Source of the DNA: Clostridium sp. | GTDB taxonomy: Bacteria > Bacillota > Clostridia > Lachnospirales > Lachnospiraceae | DNA length: 60,420 nt | Direction of reading: 5' to 3' | Assembly: GCA_031275405.1 (NCBI GenBank) | Contig: JAISOV010000054.1 | Span: 1-60,420, forward strand | Shown here: piece after piece, positions 1 to 8,600 of the stretch | How positions within the stretch are numbered: the first letter of the stretch is position 1 | Layout of the letters: each line of letters begins with the position of its first letter | Notes under the pieces: model-generated | The model's input: the letters and a program-made list of their open reading frames with translations, nothing else | The model's database searches: none | Told to the model about the DNA's origin: nothing | Translations under genes and position numbers: made by a program

Positions 1-162
1 GCGGCTGCCGAAGGCCGTATGCGAAAGTGCAGCCCTTGTCAAGGACAATTTTCAAAAGGATTCAGCAATTTTACGCTGTCCACATCACAGGGGCGTTACG
101 CAATATTACCTTTTGTCGGCGTCCATTTATATGGGTACCGTTTACCCATCCCTGCCTCCCTT

Positions 163-200
163 CCCGCGCTGTCAGAAGGTGTACCTTTTGACAGCGCGGG
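163..200 (+). repeat. 38-base imperfect palindrome, copy 1
   Basis: The arms run CCCGCGCTGTCAGAAGGTG and TACCTTTTGACAGCGCGGG and pair almost completely, so the element can form a long hairpin in DNA or RNA. A second copy at 341-378 is its exact reverse complement. This resembles a repetitive extragenic palindrome (REP-like) more than a terminator, because no T-run follows. Confidence 0.75.
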
Positions 201-340
201 GCCTCCCGGGTTTTCTTTCCGGGAAGCCGCGGCGGACTCACACATTTATACAAAAAAAGAGGGATTCCCGCCTTTTTTTTCACGAAACCGCTTGCGGCCT
301 GTCCCGGACGGTGGTAAAATAGAAGAAAAACGGCGTATGC

Positions 341-378
341 CCCGCGCTGTCAAAAGGTACACCTTCTGACAGCGCGGG
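341..378 (-). repeat. 38-base imperfect palindrome, copy 2 (inverted)
   Basis: This is the exact reverse complement of the element at 163-200, so the pair forms an inverted repeat about 140 bases apart. Exact identity over 38 bases of non-coding DNA suggests recent duplication or selection on the sequence. Confidence 0.75.
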
Positions 379-483
379 ATTCCTGCGCCGGCAGGCGGGC
401 AGGCCTGGGGAGGATCCGGCGGAAGGCCCTGTGTACGCCTGCTCCCGCCCGAAGAGGGGCGGAGGGACGGCACCTAGGGCAGG

Positions 484-500
484 CCTTTTGACAGGGCGGG
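484..500 (+). repeat. Degenerate half-copy of the palindromic repeat
   Basis: CCTTTTGACAGGGCGGG matches the right arm of the element at 163-200 with one substitution (AGGG for AGCG). No left arm is seen beside it, so it looks like a decayed or partial third copy. Confidence 0.5.
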
Positions 501-868
501 GCTATCCGCCCCGCGCGGCGGGATCACGCTGCTTTTTGGAAAAACCTATCCGAATCGCCCGGGCTGTCTTGGCAAAAAATCTATGAAACGGTATCCAGGA
601 AAAGGGGCGTCCGCTCTTTGAAAATTCTCGGTTCTTTCCCGGCTTCGGGGAAAGCCCTGCTGCCTGACGCCTGAAAACGGCGGCCATCCGGCAGGGAAGT
701 ATTGTCAGCAGGAATCCATTTTCAGCGAACGAAAGCCTGGAAAAATTTCCGGAGTCCCCGGAAGCCTTCTCGCCGTTTCGGCTGCTTTCCGGCGGGACAT
801 TTTTGCTGGAATATTCCCCGGATTTCATATGCCCCTATACAGACTACACAAAAAAATCAGACAACCGG

Positions 869-897
869 TAGAAAGACCCGCGGGAATGTGGTATGCT
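869..897 (+). promoter_or_regulatory. Weak promoter-like pair ahead of AraC-type gene
   Basis: TAGAAA and TATGCT are separated by 17 bases, a sigma-A-like layout with a poor -35. It lies about 100 bases before the regulator's start. A match this weak is expected fairly often by chance. Confidence 0.2.
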
Positions 898-1003
898 ACG
901 CATAGGCGGAAAAGGTTGCCCTGGCGGCAAGCCGCCCCGCCGGGAAATGACGGAACACTGAAATCATGGGGGATTCGGAAGCAACCGTGGAAAGGGGGAT
1001 GTT

Positions 1004-1948
1004 ATGGATTCGACGGCTCTGTGTGTCTTGACCGAAGAACAGAAAAGGAGGTATTATGTCCAGCCGGATATGATTGTCAGCTACATCTGGGAGACAGAAG
1101 ACGGCTATGAGAATCCGCTTTACGTGAAAGGAGAGAACCTGCGTTTCTGGTACAATATCCAGCGCGAAAGCTATGCCATGCACGTGCATAGCTCCATTGA
1201 GATCATCGTGCCGATCCAGTCCCAGTATACTGTGACCGTCTTCCGGGACTCGTATGTCCTGGAGCCGGGGAATATCCTGGTCATCCCTCCGGGTTATCCC
1301 CATGCCCTGACGGCGCCGCCGAGCGGCTCCCGGTTCATCTTTCTGGTGGAGCCGGAGTACCTGGCCGATTCACAGGGATTTTCCTATCTGCAGTCCCTGC
1401 TGGCACAGCCGATTTACATCGCCTATGCCAAGGATCCGCTCCTTTTCCAGCAGGAAATCCGGCTGATCATGCAGCTGGGAGAGTATTACTGGAGCAGCGA
1501 GGGATCCAGGGATTTCCGGATCCGCTCCTGTCTGCTGAACCTGTTCGCCAACTATGGGGATTACTGCGCCCGTTACCGGAACCCCATCGGCTGCAGCGTC
1601 CTGCCCGCGCGGATGAAGCTGATCCTGGATTATCTGGAGGAACACTATACCGAAGCTTTGTGCCTGGATCAGATGGCTTCTGTGGCGGGCTTTTCCAAAT
1701 ATTATTTCACAAGGGTCTTCAAGCGCCACACCAACGAGACTTTTTATAGTTACTTAAGCAGGAAAAGGATCCGTATGGCGCAGTCCCTGCTGGCCGATCC
1801 GGATCTGGCGGTGACTGAGATCGCCCTGCGCTGCGGCTTTTCCAGTCTGTCCTCTTTCAACCGGACGTTCAAATGGGTCACGAACCGCACTCCCTCCGAA
1901 TACCGCTCCCAGTGTTCGGAAAACAAGCTTGCGAGAGAGCTTCCGTGA
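1004..1948 (+). CDS. AraC-family transcriptional regulator
   Basis: A 314-residue one-component DNA-binding regulator. The N-terminal half (about 40-150) is a cupin-like sensor region, with paired His (HVHSS) and the glycine/proline turns typical of the AraC_binding fold (PGNILVIPPGYPHAL). The C-terminal 100 residues carry the two helix-turn-helix motifs of the family: LDQMASVAGFSKYYFTRVFK and VTEIALRCGFSSLSSFNRTF, ending in the usual TPSEYR. ATG at 1004 has a good ribosome site (AAAGGGGGA). AraC proteins of this size usually respond to a small molecule, often a sugar or metabolite. The ligand cannot be read from sequence. It is separated from the biosynthetic cluster by two repair genes, so control of the cluster is possible but unproven. 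Confidence 0.9.
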   Translation: MDSTALCVLTEEQKRRYYVQPDMIVSYIWETEDGYENPLYVKGENLRFWYNIQRESYAMHVHSSIEIIVPIQSQYTVTVFRDSYVLEPGNILVIPPGYPHALTAPPSGSRFIFLVEPEYLADSQGFSYLQSLLAQPIYIAYAKDPLLFQQEIRLIMQLGEYYWSSEGSRDFRIRSCLLNLFANYGDYCARYRNPIGCSVLPARMKLILDYLEEHYTEALCLDQMASVAGFSKYYFTRVFKRHTNETFYSYLSRKRIRMAQSLLADPDLAVTEIALRCGFSSLSSFNRTFKWVTNRTPSEYRSQCSENKLARELP

Positions 1949-2073
1949 TGTCTGCGCGACAGTTCCTGACGGCGTTTTATGGAACATAGAAAAATCGGGC
2001 TTGTCAGATCCGAACATACGTGCTATCCTAGAAACAGAACAAACGTTCCGGTCCGGAATCAGGAAGCGTTACA

Positions 2074-2110
2074 GAACCACCGGTACGGATAGGCGGGCGG
2101 TTTTCGTCGG
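2074..2110 (+). repeat. 37-base direct repeat, copy 1
   Basis: Identical over 37 bases to 2143-2179 (core CCGGTACGGATAGGCGGGCG). It lies in the 341-base gap between the AraC-type and radical SAM genes, which otherwise holds only a short hairpin. An open frame across it would carry a repeated 12-residue peptide, but I do not think it is a gene. Confidence 0.8.
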
Positions 2111-2142
2111 CGATCGCCATGGCAAGGCAGGGCGGCAGCGGC

Positions 2143-2179
2143 GAACCACCGGTACGGATAGGCGGGCGGTTTTCGTCGG
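2143..2179 (+). repeat. 37-base direct repeat, copy 2
   Basis: Second exact copy of the repeat at 2074-2110, 69 bases downstream start to start. The 32-base spacer between them is unrelated sequence. Confidence 0.8.
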
Positions 2180-2221
2180 GACGAGGAGCAAAAACGCGCG
2201 GAGTGGGCTGTGTCAGCTGTC

Positions 2222-2247
2222 CGCGCCAAAGTATCGGCGCGTTTCTT
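2222..2247 (+). terminator. Short hairpin with weak T-run
   Basis: CGCGCC and GGCGCG flank an 8-base loop and are followed by TTTCTT. It could end the AraC-type transcript. The stem is only 6 bp and the T-run is broken. Confidence 0.3.
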
Positions 2248-2289
2248 CCCTGACAGTTCCTAAGGACGGAGAGACAAGGACGGAGACAT

Positions 2290-3642
2290 ATGCAATATCT
2301 GGCGACCGGGCAGGAAATGCCCCTGATGGAAAAGCTAGGGATCCTCACGGCTGCGGCGAAATATGACGTGGCCTGTACTTCCGGCGGTGTGGAACGCAAG
2401 GGCAACGGGCGTGACATGGGGAACTGCGTCAAGGCGGGGATCTGCCATAGTTTCGGCAGCGACGGGAGGTGCGTTTCCCTGCTCAAGATACTGCTTACGA
2501 ATGAATGCGTTTACGACTGTAAATACTGCCTGAACAGACGCTCCAACGACGTGCCGAGGGCCTCCTTCACCCCGGAAGAAATCTGTACGCTTACGGTGGA
2601 GTTTTACCGCAGGAATGAGATAGAAGGCCTGTTTTTAAGCTCCGGGATCCTGCAAAGCCCCGCTTATACGATGGAGCTGATTTACCGTACTGTCTTCCTG
2701 CTCCGCAACAGGCACCGCTTCCGCGGCTATATCCATGTGAAGGTCATTCCGGGGGCGGACGGCGGCCTGGTTCGGCTGCTGGGCTTCCTGGCGGACCGCA
2801 TGAGCGTGAACCTGGAGCTGCCCACGGCGGAAGGCCTGAAGCGGCTGGCGCCCAATAAACACCGCAAGAACATTCTGACCCCCATGCGCCAGATCCAGGA
2901 AGGTATCCGGGCAAACAAGCAGGAACTCGTGGTATACCGCCATGCGCCAAGCTTCGCGCCGGGAGGGCAGTCAACGCAGATCATCATCGGGGCCACGCCG
3001 GAAAGCGACTACCAGATCCTCCGCGTGGCGGAAAGCCTGTATCAGAAATTTGAATTAAAGAGGGTGTTTTATTCAGCCTTTGTGAAAGTGAACGAAGATC
3101 AGGCGCTGCCCGCGCTGCCGGGAGGCCCGCCGCTCCTGCGGGAACACCGCCTGTACCAGGCGGACTGGCTGCTTCGGTTTTATGGCTTCCAGGCGGCGGA
3201 GCTGCTGGATGAGCGGCGTCCTTTTTTCAACATCCTGCTGGATCCGAAAGAGGACTGGGCGGTGCGCCATCTGGAGTTTTTTCCGGTGGAGGTCAACCGC
3301 GCCCCGCTGGAGACCCTTCTGCGGATCCCCGGGGTAGGCGTGAAAAGCGCGCGGCGCATCGTCGCCGCCAGACGGAGCGCGAAGCTGGACTTTGGCGACC
3401 TTAAGAAAATCGGCGTGGTGCTGAAACGGGCCCTGTATTTCATCACCTGTGACGGCAGGATGATGTGCCGCACGAAACTGGAAGAAGAGGATCTGATCCG
3501 GAACCTGGCCGGTGAAAAGGGCCGCCTGGCTTTTGACGGCGGCGGCATGACGTACCGGCAGCTGTCTTTGTTTGATCCGGGTTCCGATCCGGCGCGGCAG
3601 GCCCGGCCTGGGGAGACGGGAGCTGATCAGAGCCAATACTGA
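2290..3642 (+). CDS. Radical SAM DNA modification/repair protein (UDG-linked type)
   Basis: A 450-residue radical SAM protein. The CxxxCxxC cluster motif is at Cys73, Cys77 and Cys80 (CVYDCKYC) and would hold the 4Fe-4S cluster that cleaves S-adenosylmethionine. Downstream are the NLELPTAEGLKRLAPNKHR segment and, near 345-365, a helix-hairpin-helix DNA-binding motif (IPGVGVKSARRIVAARR). This combination matches the family annotated as 'putative DNA modification/repair radical SAM protein', which is encoded next to a uracil-DNA-glycosylase-like partner, as here (next gene). The reaction is not established. ATG at 2290 is preceded by GGACGGAG. The last 15-20 residues are not conserved-looking and lie in DNA that is duplicated 60 bases downstream. 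Confidence 0.88.
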   Translation: MQYLATGQEMPLMEKLGILTAAAKYDVACTSGGVERKGNGRDMGNCVKAGICHSFGSDGRCVSLLKILLTNECVYDCKYCLNRRSNDVPRASFTPEEICTLTVEFYRRNEIEGLFLSSGILQSPAYTMELIYRTVFLLRNRHRFRGYIHVKVIPGADGGLVRLLGFLADRMSVNLELPTAEGLKRLAPNKHRKNILTPMRQIQEGIRANKQELVVYRHAPSFAPGGQSTQIIIGATPESDYQILRVAESLYQKFELKRVFYSAFVKVNEDQALPALPGGPPLLREHRLYQADWLLRFYGFQAAELLDERRPFFNILLDPKEDWAVRHLEFFPVEVNRAPLETLLRIPGVGVKSARRIVAARRSAKLDFGDLKKIGVVLKRALYFITCDGRMMCRTKLEEEDLIRNLAGEKGRLAFDGGGMTYRQLSLFDPGSDPARQARPGETGADQSQY

Positions 3643-3674
3643 CATATCAGTCCCGATCAGGCCCGGCCTGGGGA
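3598..3674 (+). repeat. 17-base direct repeat around the gene junction
   Basis: CAGGCCCGGCCTGGGGA occurs at 3598-3614, inside the end of the radical SAM gene, and again at 3658-3674, just before the next gene's ribosome site. The copies are exactly 60 bases apart. It suggests a small local duplication at the junction. Confidence 0.6.
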
Positions 3675-3688
3675 AGGGAGGCAGAGGG

Positions 3689-4588
3689 ATGGTCGTATAC
3701 CAGTGCGAGGATTCCCTGGAAAGTATCTTCACCGCTGTTTATCGCGCCTGTGAGGAAAAAAGGGACCACGACAGTACGCGGATCAGCCTTACGGAGGAAC
3801 CGCTGCTGTTTGCGGAGCCTGTTCCGGTAAAGGCGGAGGGGGAAAAAGCGGCCAGAGTGATCCGGACGCTGAAAAGGCGTTTCGGGGAAGCGGATTATCG
3901 GACGATCTGCCTTGCCCTGGCCTCCCCCGAGCCGGAAAAGGCACAGGCGGTATACCGGACGGTGCTGAAAGGGATCCGGGGGAACTGTGCGCCGGGACAT
4001 CTGTTTGACCGGCTGGCGGACGACGACATACGGCACGTCTTTTCTCTGGCAAGGGGCGCCGGGAACGAATGCCGCCATCTCCGGGGGTTCCTCCGTTTCC
4101 GGGAGCTGGCGAAGGGGATCCTGTTCTCCGAGGCCGCTCCTAAGAACAACGTGCTGACCTTCCTCATGCCCCATTTTGCCGACCGGCTCCCTATGGAGAA
4201 TTTCATGGTCTATGACGGACACAGGGATTTCTTCGCCGTCCATCCGGCGGGCAGGGAGTGGTATCTGGTCCGGGGCGGGGAAATCGCGGAAGAAGCCGCG
4301 CGGCCGGAGGGAAGAGCCGGGGCCGGAACGGCGCGGCCCGGGGAGGGGCCTGCGGAAAGATCCGTCCGGTCGGAGGAAGCGCCTGGAGCCGGCACGGTAC
4401 GGCCGGAGGGAAGCCCTTCCTTATGGGCGCTGTCGGAGGAAGAGAAGAGGTACCGGGAGCTTTTCTGCCGCTTCTGCCGCAGCATAGCCGTAAAGGAGCG
4501 CAGCAACCCGGCGCTCCAGCGCAGCCTGCTTCCCCTGCGCTTCCGGGAATATATGACGGAATTCCAGGCCGCGCAGAGACCCGGATGA
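3689..4588 (+). CDS. SAM-linked uracil-DNA-glycosylase-like protein (DUF4130 type)
   Basis: About 299 residues. It begins MVVYQCEDSLESIFTAVYRA, the characteristic opening of the TIGR03915/DUF4130 family that accompanies the radical SAM protein encoded just upstream. Later landmarks are DGHRDFFAVHP and a C-terminal segment NPALQRSLLPLRFREYMTEF. Family members resemble uracil-DNA glycosylases and are thought to work with the radical SAM partner on DNA bases; the substrate is unknown. I chose ATG 3689 (GAAGGGAGG just before it) over an upstream in-frame ATG at 3572 that lies inside the previous gene. An Arg/Pro/Glu/Gly-rich low-complexity segment of about 45 residues (around 4290-4425) interrupts the conserved part and contains an internal DNA repeat, so it looks like a recent expansion. 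Confidence 0.85.
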   Translation: MVVYQCEDSLESIFTAVYRACEEKRDHDSTRISLTEEPLLFAEPVPVKAEGEKAARVIRTLKRRFGEADYRTICLALASPEPEKAQAVYRTVLKGIRGNCAPGHLFDRLADDDIRHVFSLARGAGNECRHLRGFLRFRELAKGILFSEAAPKNNVLTFLMPHFADRLPMENFMVYDGHRDFFAVHPAGREWYLVRGGEIAEEAARPEGRAGAGTARPGEGPAERSVRSEEAPGAGTVRPEGSPSLWALSEEEKRYRELFCRFCRSIAVKERSNPALQRSLLPLRFREYMTEFQAAQRPG

Positions 4589-4702
4589 GCGGCCTTTGGC
4601 CGTGCGGAAGCAGCCTTCGGCGGCCGCGGAGGCACTGGGGCGGAAAGCGGGCGGAGCCTTGCCATGCCGCCATGTTCCCGCCGTCCCGGTCGCCGCGGTA
4701 GA

Positions 4703-4989
4703 GGGTATCGTCTTTGGTATCCTGAAAATGGAGATACCCGCCGCCTCGTTCATAGCTTCTTTTCCGGAATCCGCTGGATGAGCGGTCCGGCGCGCTCGGT
4801 CACTATGCCCTCGGACGGCTGCCGCAAAAGCGTTTCGATTCCCTTCCCCAAGCCTGCGGGCAGGAACAGGAAACCTTTGAAAAGGAGATGGAGGAAATCC
4901 GGTCGGCGGTGGAACCGTCTGCTTTCATCGCATACCTCGCATACCTCTGTCTCACAAAGATGTCAAGGGAAAAATCAGCTGCTTTGTGA
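4703..4989 (+). pseudogene. Frameshifted gene remnant, function unknown
   Basis: From 4771 to the TGA at 4987-4989 one frame reads like real protein: PLDERSGALGHYALGRLPQ, then a Gln/Glu-rich helix and AYLAYLCLTKMSREKSAAL. Upstream it hits a stop near 4758, while the natural-looking continuation (GYRLWYPENGDTRRLVHSFF, from 4703) is in another frame. This pattern fits one gene broken by a frameshift with its 5' end lost. I do not recognise the family. Confidence 0.45.
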
Positions 4990-5200
4990 ATGCCCCAAGC
5001 TCATGAAAACTACAAACCGCGGAGGCAACGGAAGCGAAAAATGGAAGGATACCGACAAAAAAAAGAGATAAAAAAGCAATATGTGGGAAAACTTTAGCAA
5101 AAAATGGTTAGTAATAAATTTGATATTCAGGTAAAATGTAGAAAATGCAAGGAAAATCAAGGAAAGCACCAGGCAAAAGCAAAGGGGACGGAAATTCCGG
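4990..5200 (+). other. AT-richer leader ahead of the biosynthetic cluster
   Basis: This stretch is markedly richer in A than its surroundings and probably carries the promoter and 5' leader of the cluster. Candidate boxes exist (for example TAAAAT at 5132-5137) but no good -35 at 16-18 bases, so I do not call a promoter. No gene is seen. Confidence 0.4.
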
Positions 5201-5461
5201 ATGGGTCGGGAAGATGTGAAAAAAGCGGTATTAGAAGAATTAGATCTTACCTTAAAAAAGGAAGGTGTGGAAATCGAGGTATCCGGAATAGATGATCTGC
5301 TGGAGGCGGGGATGAATTCCATCTTCTTTGTGAGCTTGGCCGTGCGGCTGGAGGAAGTGTTTCAAATTGAATTTGACGACGACTGTTTAGAGTATTCTAA
5401 ATTCTCCGTACTGGACGACCTGGTCGGCTATGTGGAAGAACTGATCCGGCGTACAGAATAG
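5201..5461 (+). CDS. Stand-alone acyl/peptidyl carrier protein
   Basis: An 86-residue carrier protein, a usual size for the family. The phosphopantetheine attachment site is in DLLEAGMNSIFFVSLAVRLE, where Ser of GMNSI would carry the 4'-phosphopantetheine arm. The rest is the expected acidic four-helix pattern (FQIEFDDDCLEYSKF). ATG 5201 follows AAAGGGGACGG. It is the first gene of the cluster and lies 125 bases ahead of an NRPS whose first condensation domain probably acylates an amino acid. A natural role is therefore to present the fatty acyl group (or another starter) to that domain. It could instead carry an extender unit, though a second free carrier (16925-17179) sits among the extender-unit genes and suits that role better. 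Confidence 0.85.
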   Translation: MGREDVKKAVLEELDLTLKKEGVEIEVSGIDDLLEAGMNSIFFVSLAVRLEEVFQIEFDDDCLEYSKFSVLDDLVGYVEELIRRTE

Positions 5462-5490
5462 ACCCGGCAGAAGAAGAATCAGAAAAAGGA

Positions 5491-5591
5491 CGTCAATAAA
5501 AAAATATCAGCCCTAAAGGACATCCATGAAAAGGACAGCGGCGCAAAGAACGTCAATAAAAAAAGTATCATCCCTAAAGGACAGGCATGAA
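5491..5591 (+). repeat. Tandem near-repeat spanning the NRPS start
   Basis: A unit of about 60 bases is present twice: 5491-5531 matches 5551-5591 closely, sharing CGTCAATAAAAAAA, ATCA and CCTAAAGGACA, then an ATG. Each copy thus ends in an AAAGGA ribosome-site-like stretch plus ATG. The second ATG is the proposed start of the first NRPS; the first opens a 29-residue overlapping frame. Confidence 0.7.
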
Positions 5592-5615
5592 AGCACATCA
5601 GCGGAAAGAACATGA
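5526..5615 (+). CDS. Possible 29-residue leader peptide overlapping the NRPS start
   Basis: ATG 5526 follows CCTAAAGGACATCC in the first copy of the tandem repeat. The frame runs 29 codons, rich in Lys, Arg, Ser and Thr, and stops at TGA 5613-5615, after the NRPS start at 5587. The overlap could couple or attenuate translation. It could equally be a by-product of the duplication; nothing in the peptide itself suggests a function. Confidence 0.2.
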   Translation: MKRTAAQRTSIKKVSSLKDRHESTSAERT

Positions 5616-8600
5616 GTGGAAAACCATGAACCCAGAGAACGGCAATCTGAAAGAACGGATGAAGAGGAAGGCAGACGGCCTGGCTGCCGGGAAAGACTTG
5701 TACCCTTTGACCCAGGCACAGAGCAGAGTCTGGTATACGCAGGTGCTGAATGAAGGAAAAGCGTTGTTCCATATCGGCGGTCTGGCGCTGATTCACGGCG
5801 AAATAGATCCGGAGAAACTGCTGGAGGCGTTTGAGCTGTACCGCAGGCAAAATGATGCATTCAGCATACGGATCCTGCTGCGGGACGGGGTTCCTATGCA
5901 GTATTTTGACGAAGGCCATCCTTCGGCGGCGCGTCTTTTGGACATCCATGACCAGACATCTCCCGAGGAATATCTGCATAGATGGGCTGAGGAAACGATG
6001 AAGGCGCCCTTTCCGATGGAAGCCGCCACACTGTATGAGTTTACGGTCTTTCGGATCCATCCAGGACTTTGCGCTTATGTGATCAAACTGCACCATATCA
6101 TTGGAGATGGCTGGTCCATGCAGCTGCTGGCGCAGGGGCTGTCAAAGTTCTATGAGCTGCTCATAGGTCAAGAAGAACCCGGAGTGGAACCTGTAAGTTC
6201 TTATCGGGAAGCTATCGCTTCGGAGCAGCGGTACCTGCAATCGGGCAGGTATGAAAAGGACAAGAGATTTTGGAATGCGGTCTATTCCAAAGAAGCGGAG
6301 TTTTCCTTTAAGCCGGATCGCGACATAGAAGGGAAGCGTAAAGCCTTCTTTCTGGGGAAAGCCATGTCAGGCCAGATCAAGGAATTTTGCAGGCAGCATT
6401 CCCTATCGGAAAATGCGTTCTTTACAGGAGTTTTTGTCTTGCTGGAGAGTAAGCTTTCCGGGAAGGAGGATATTATACTGGATCTGCCCTTCGTGGGACG
6501 CGGCGGCAGAAGAGAGCGAACCATATTCGGAATGTTTGTCAGTACGCTTTTAGCCCGGTTTGAAGTAGACGCCGACAGATCCCTCGGCGGCTTCCTAAAG
6601 GACGTACATAGAAGGATCCATGAGTATTTCCTGCACAGCAGGTATCCCTATCGTCATCTCGTCAGCAATCAAGGCATAGAAGCCGCTTCCATCTCTCTGG
6701 CCAGCGTCAATTATTACGGAACGGTGCTGCGGGGGCGTATGGCTCGTCACGCGGTGGAATATCATGAAATTTTTAACGGCTGCCAGGAGTACGCGCTGCA
6801 GCTCGTGATACGTAAATGGAGTGAGGAAGACGGCTTTGAAATCGATTTTGACTACAAAATCAGCAGCTTTTCAGAATCCCGGGCAGCAGGCATGTTCCAG
6901 ATGATGAAGGTGCTGATGGATAAGATCCTGCATACTTCGGACAGGAAAATCCGGGATATATCCTTGCTGAAACAAGAGGAGGAAGAACGTCTGTTCTATG
7001 AAGGGAAGCTTCCGGGGAAGTTCTCCGTTTCTGAGCAAAGCGAAGGGGGCAGGCAGGCGGAGCAGCAGATGAGGGGCAGCTGCCCGGCGCGCTCGGAGAA
7101 GACTTCCGGAGACTGTGAAAATTTGGTTGACATGTTTGATACGCAGGCGGAGGAGACGCCGGAACGTATCGCCGTACAGTGCGGGGAAGAGCTGCTTTCT
7201 TATCAAGAACTGCGGAAGCGGGCGGAGGGTATCGCGGCATTCCTGGAGGAAAAAGGTGTGCGGCCCGATGAACTGACAGCGGTTATCATGAGGCACTCTC
7301 TGATGTCCGCGGCCGTAATCATGGGGATCCTCAAATCGGGCGGGGCATTTTTGCCCATTGATCCCAGCTGGCCCGGGGAGAGGATAGAATTTATCCTGAA
7401 AGACGCGGCGGTCAGAATCGTGCTTCATGATCATCCGGCGCCTACTGTAAGGAATGAGGGGGTCTGCCTGTATGATTTCCGGGAGCTGCAAGGATATGAA
7501 GCCGCGGGTTTTACGAGACGGAAGATAGCGGCGGAGACCTTGGCGTACTGTATCTATACGTCCGGGTCTACGGGGAAGCCGAAAGGGGTCATGATTGAAC
7601 ACCGAAATATCGCAAACTATATCAGCTGGGCCAAGGATACGTATGTAACCGAGGAAAGGGAAGTGTTCCCGCTGTATTCCTCCTTTGCCTTTGACCTGAC
7701 GATGACCTCCATCTTTACCCCGCTGGTGAGCGGAGGAAAGATTCTGGTCTATGAAGGAGAGGAAAGCGAGTATGTCCTCTATCGGATCGTAAGGGAAAAC
7801 CTCTGTACGGTTGTGAAGCTGACCCCGGCTCACTTAAAACTGCTTCGCGCCATGGAGACGCAGCATTCGGACATCCGGAAATTCATTGTAGGGGGCGATG
7901 ACTTAAAGACCGCTTTGGCAAAAGAGATCCACAGACTGTTTCAGGGAAGGGCCGCAATCTACAACGAATACGGGCCTACGGAGGCGTCTGTCGGCTGCAT
8001 GATCCATCAATTTGATCCTGAGAAAGAGATCGGCGAATCGGTGCCGATTGGGAAACCCATCAGAAATACCAGGATTTTTATCCTGGATAAAGATGATCAT
8101 CCGGTTCCGCCGGATGTAACCGGTAATTTATATATAGAAGGCGCCGGACTTGCCAGAGGATACCTGAACCGGAAAGAGCTGACGGAGCATAGCTTTCTGA
8201 TCCATCCCATCACGCGGCAAAGGATGTATCGGACCGGCGACCGCGCGAGGTTTCTGGATGACGGAACGATCGTATATGAAGGGCGTGAGGATTCACAGAA
8301 AAAGATCAGAGGATACCGAATCGAAATCAGCGAGATCGAAAACGTCCTCTTAGCTTATCCCGGGATAGAGGATGCAGCTGTTCACGTGAGGGAAACAGAG
8401 AAGGGCGGCAGTATGCTATGTGCTTATTTTGTCGCCGGCGGCAGTATGGACACCGGGACTGTCAGGCAGTATCTTTTGCGGAAGCTGCCCGGCTACATGG
8501 TTCCTTCGGTGATTTTACAGATAGACGGCCTTCCTCTGACCGTGAACGGCAAAGTAGATCCGTCGCTTCTGCCGTTGCCGGGAGAGAGTCACGGCGGCGG

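Larger units (their letters stand above)
1..1003. other. Non-coding stretch upstream of the AraC-type gene
   Basis: I see no convincing gene in this kilobase. Open frames exist on both strands but have no family motifs, are rich in Arg/Pro/Ser as expected of chance frames in GC-rich DNA, and run through the palindromic repeats described separately. The stretch holds two 38-base palindromes, one further half-copy, and a weak promoter-like pair near 869-897 ahead of the AraC-type gene. A decayed gene cannot be excluded in 500-830. Confidence 0.6.

Noticed and set aside
163..378. CRISPR-like array
   Set aside because: Only two repeat copies, in opposite orientation, with one unequal spacer; no cas genes in the window.
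19..828. Several open frames of 70-116 codons on both strands near the left edge
   Set aside because: They run through palindromic repeats, show no protein motif, and have the composition of chance frames in GC-rich DNA.
1929..2366. A 145-codon open frame with a repeated 12-residue peptide (TTGTDRRAVFVG)
   Set aside because: It overlaps the ends of two well-supported genes, has no ribosome site or family motif, and its repeat is explained by the 37-base DNA repeat.
2028..4673. Long minus-strand open frames opposite the radical SAM and glycosylase-like genes
   Set aside because: They are antisense shadows of genes with clear motifs; high GC removes stop codons from the opposite strand.
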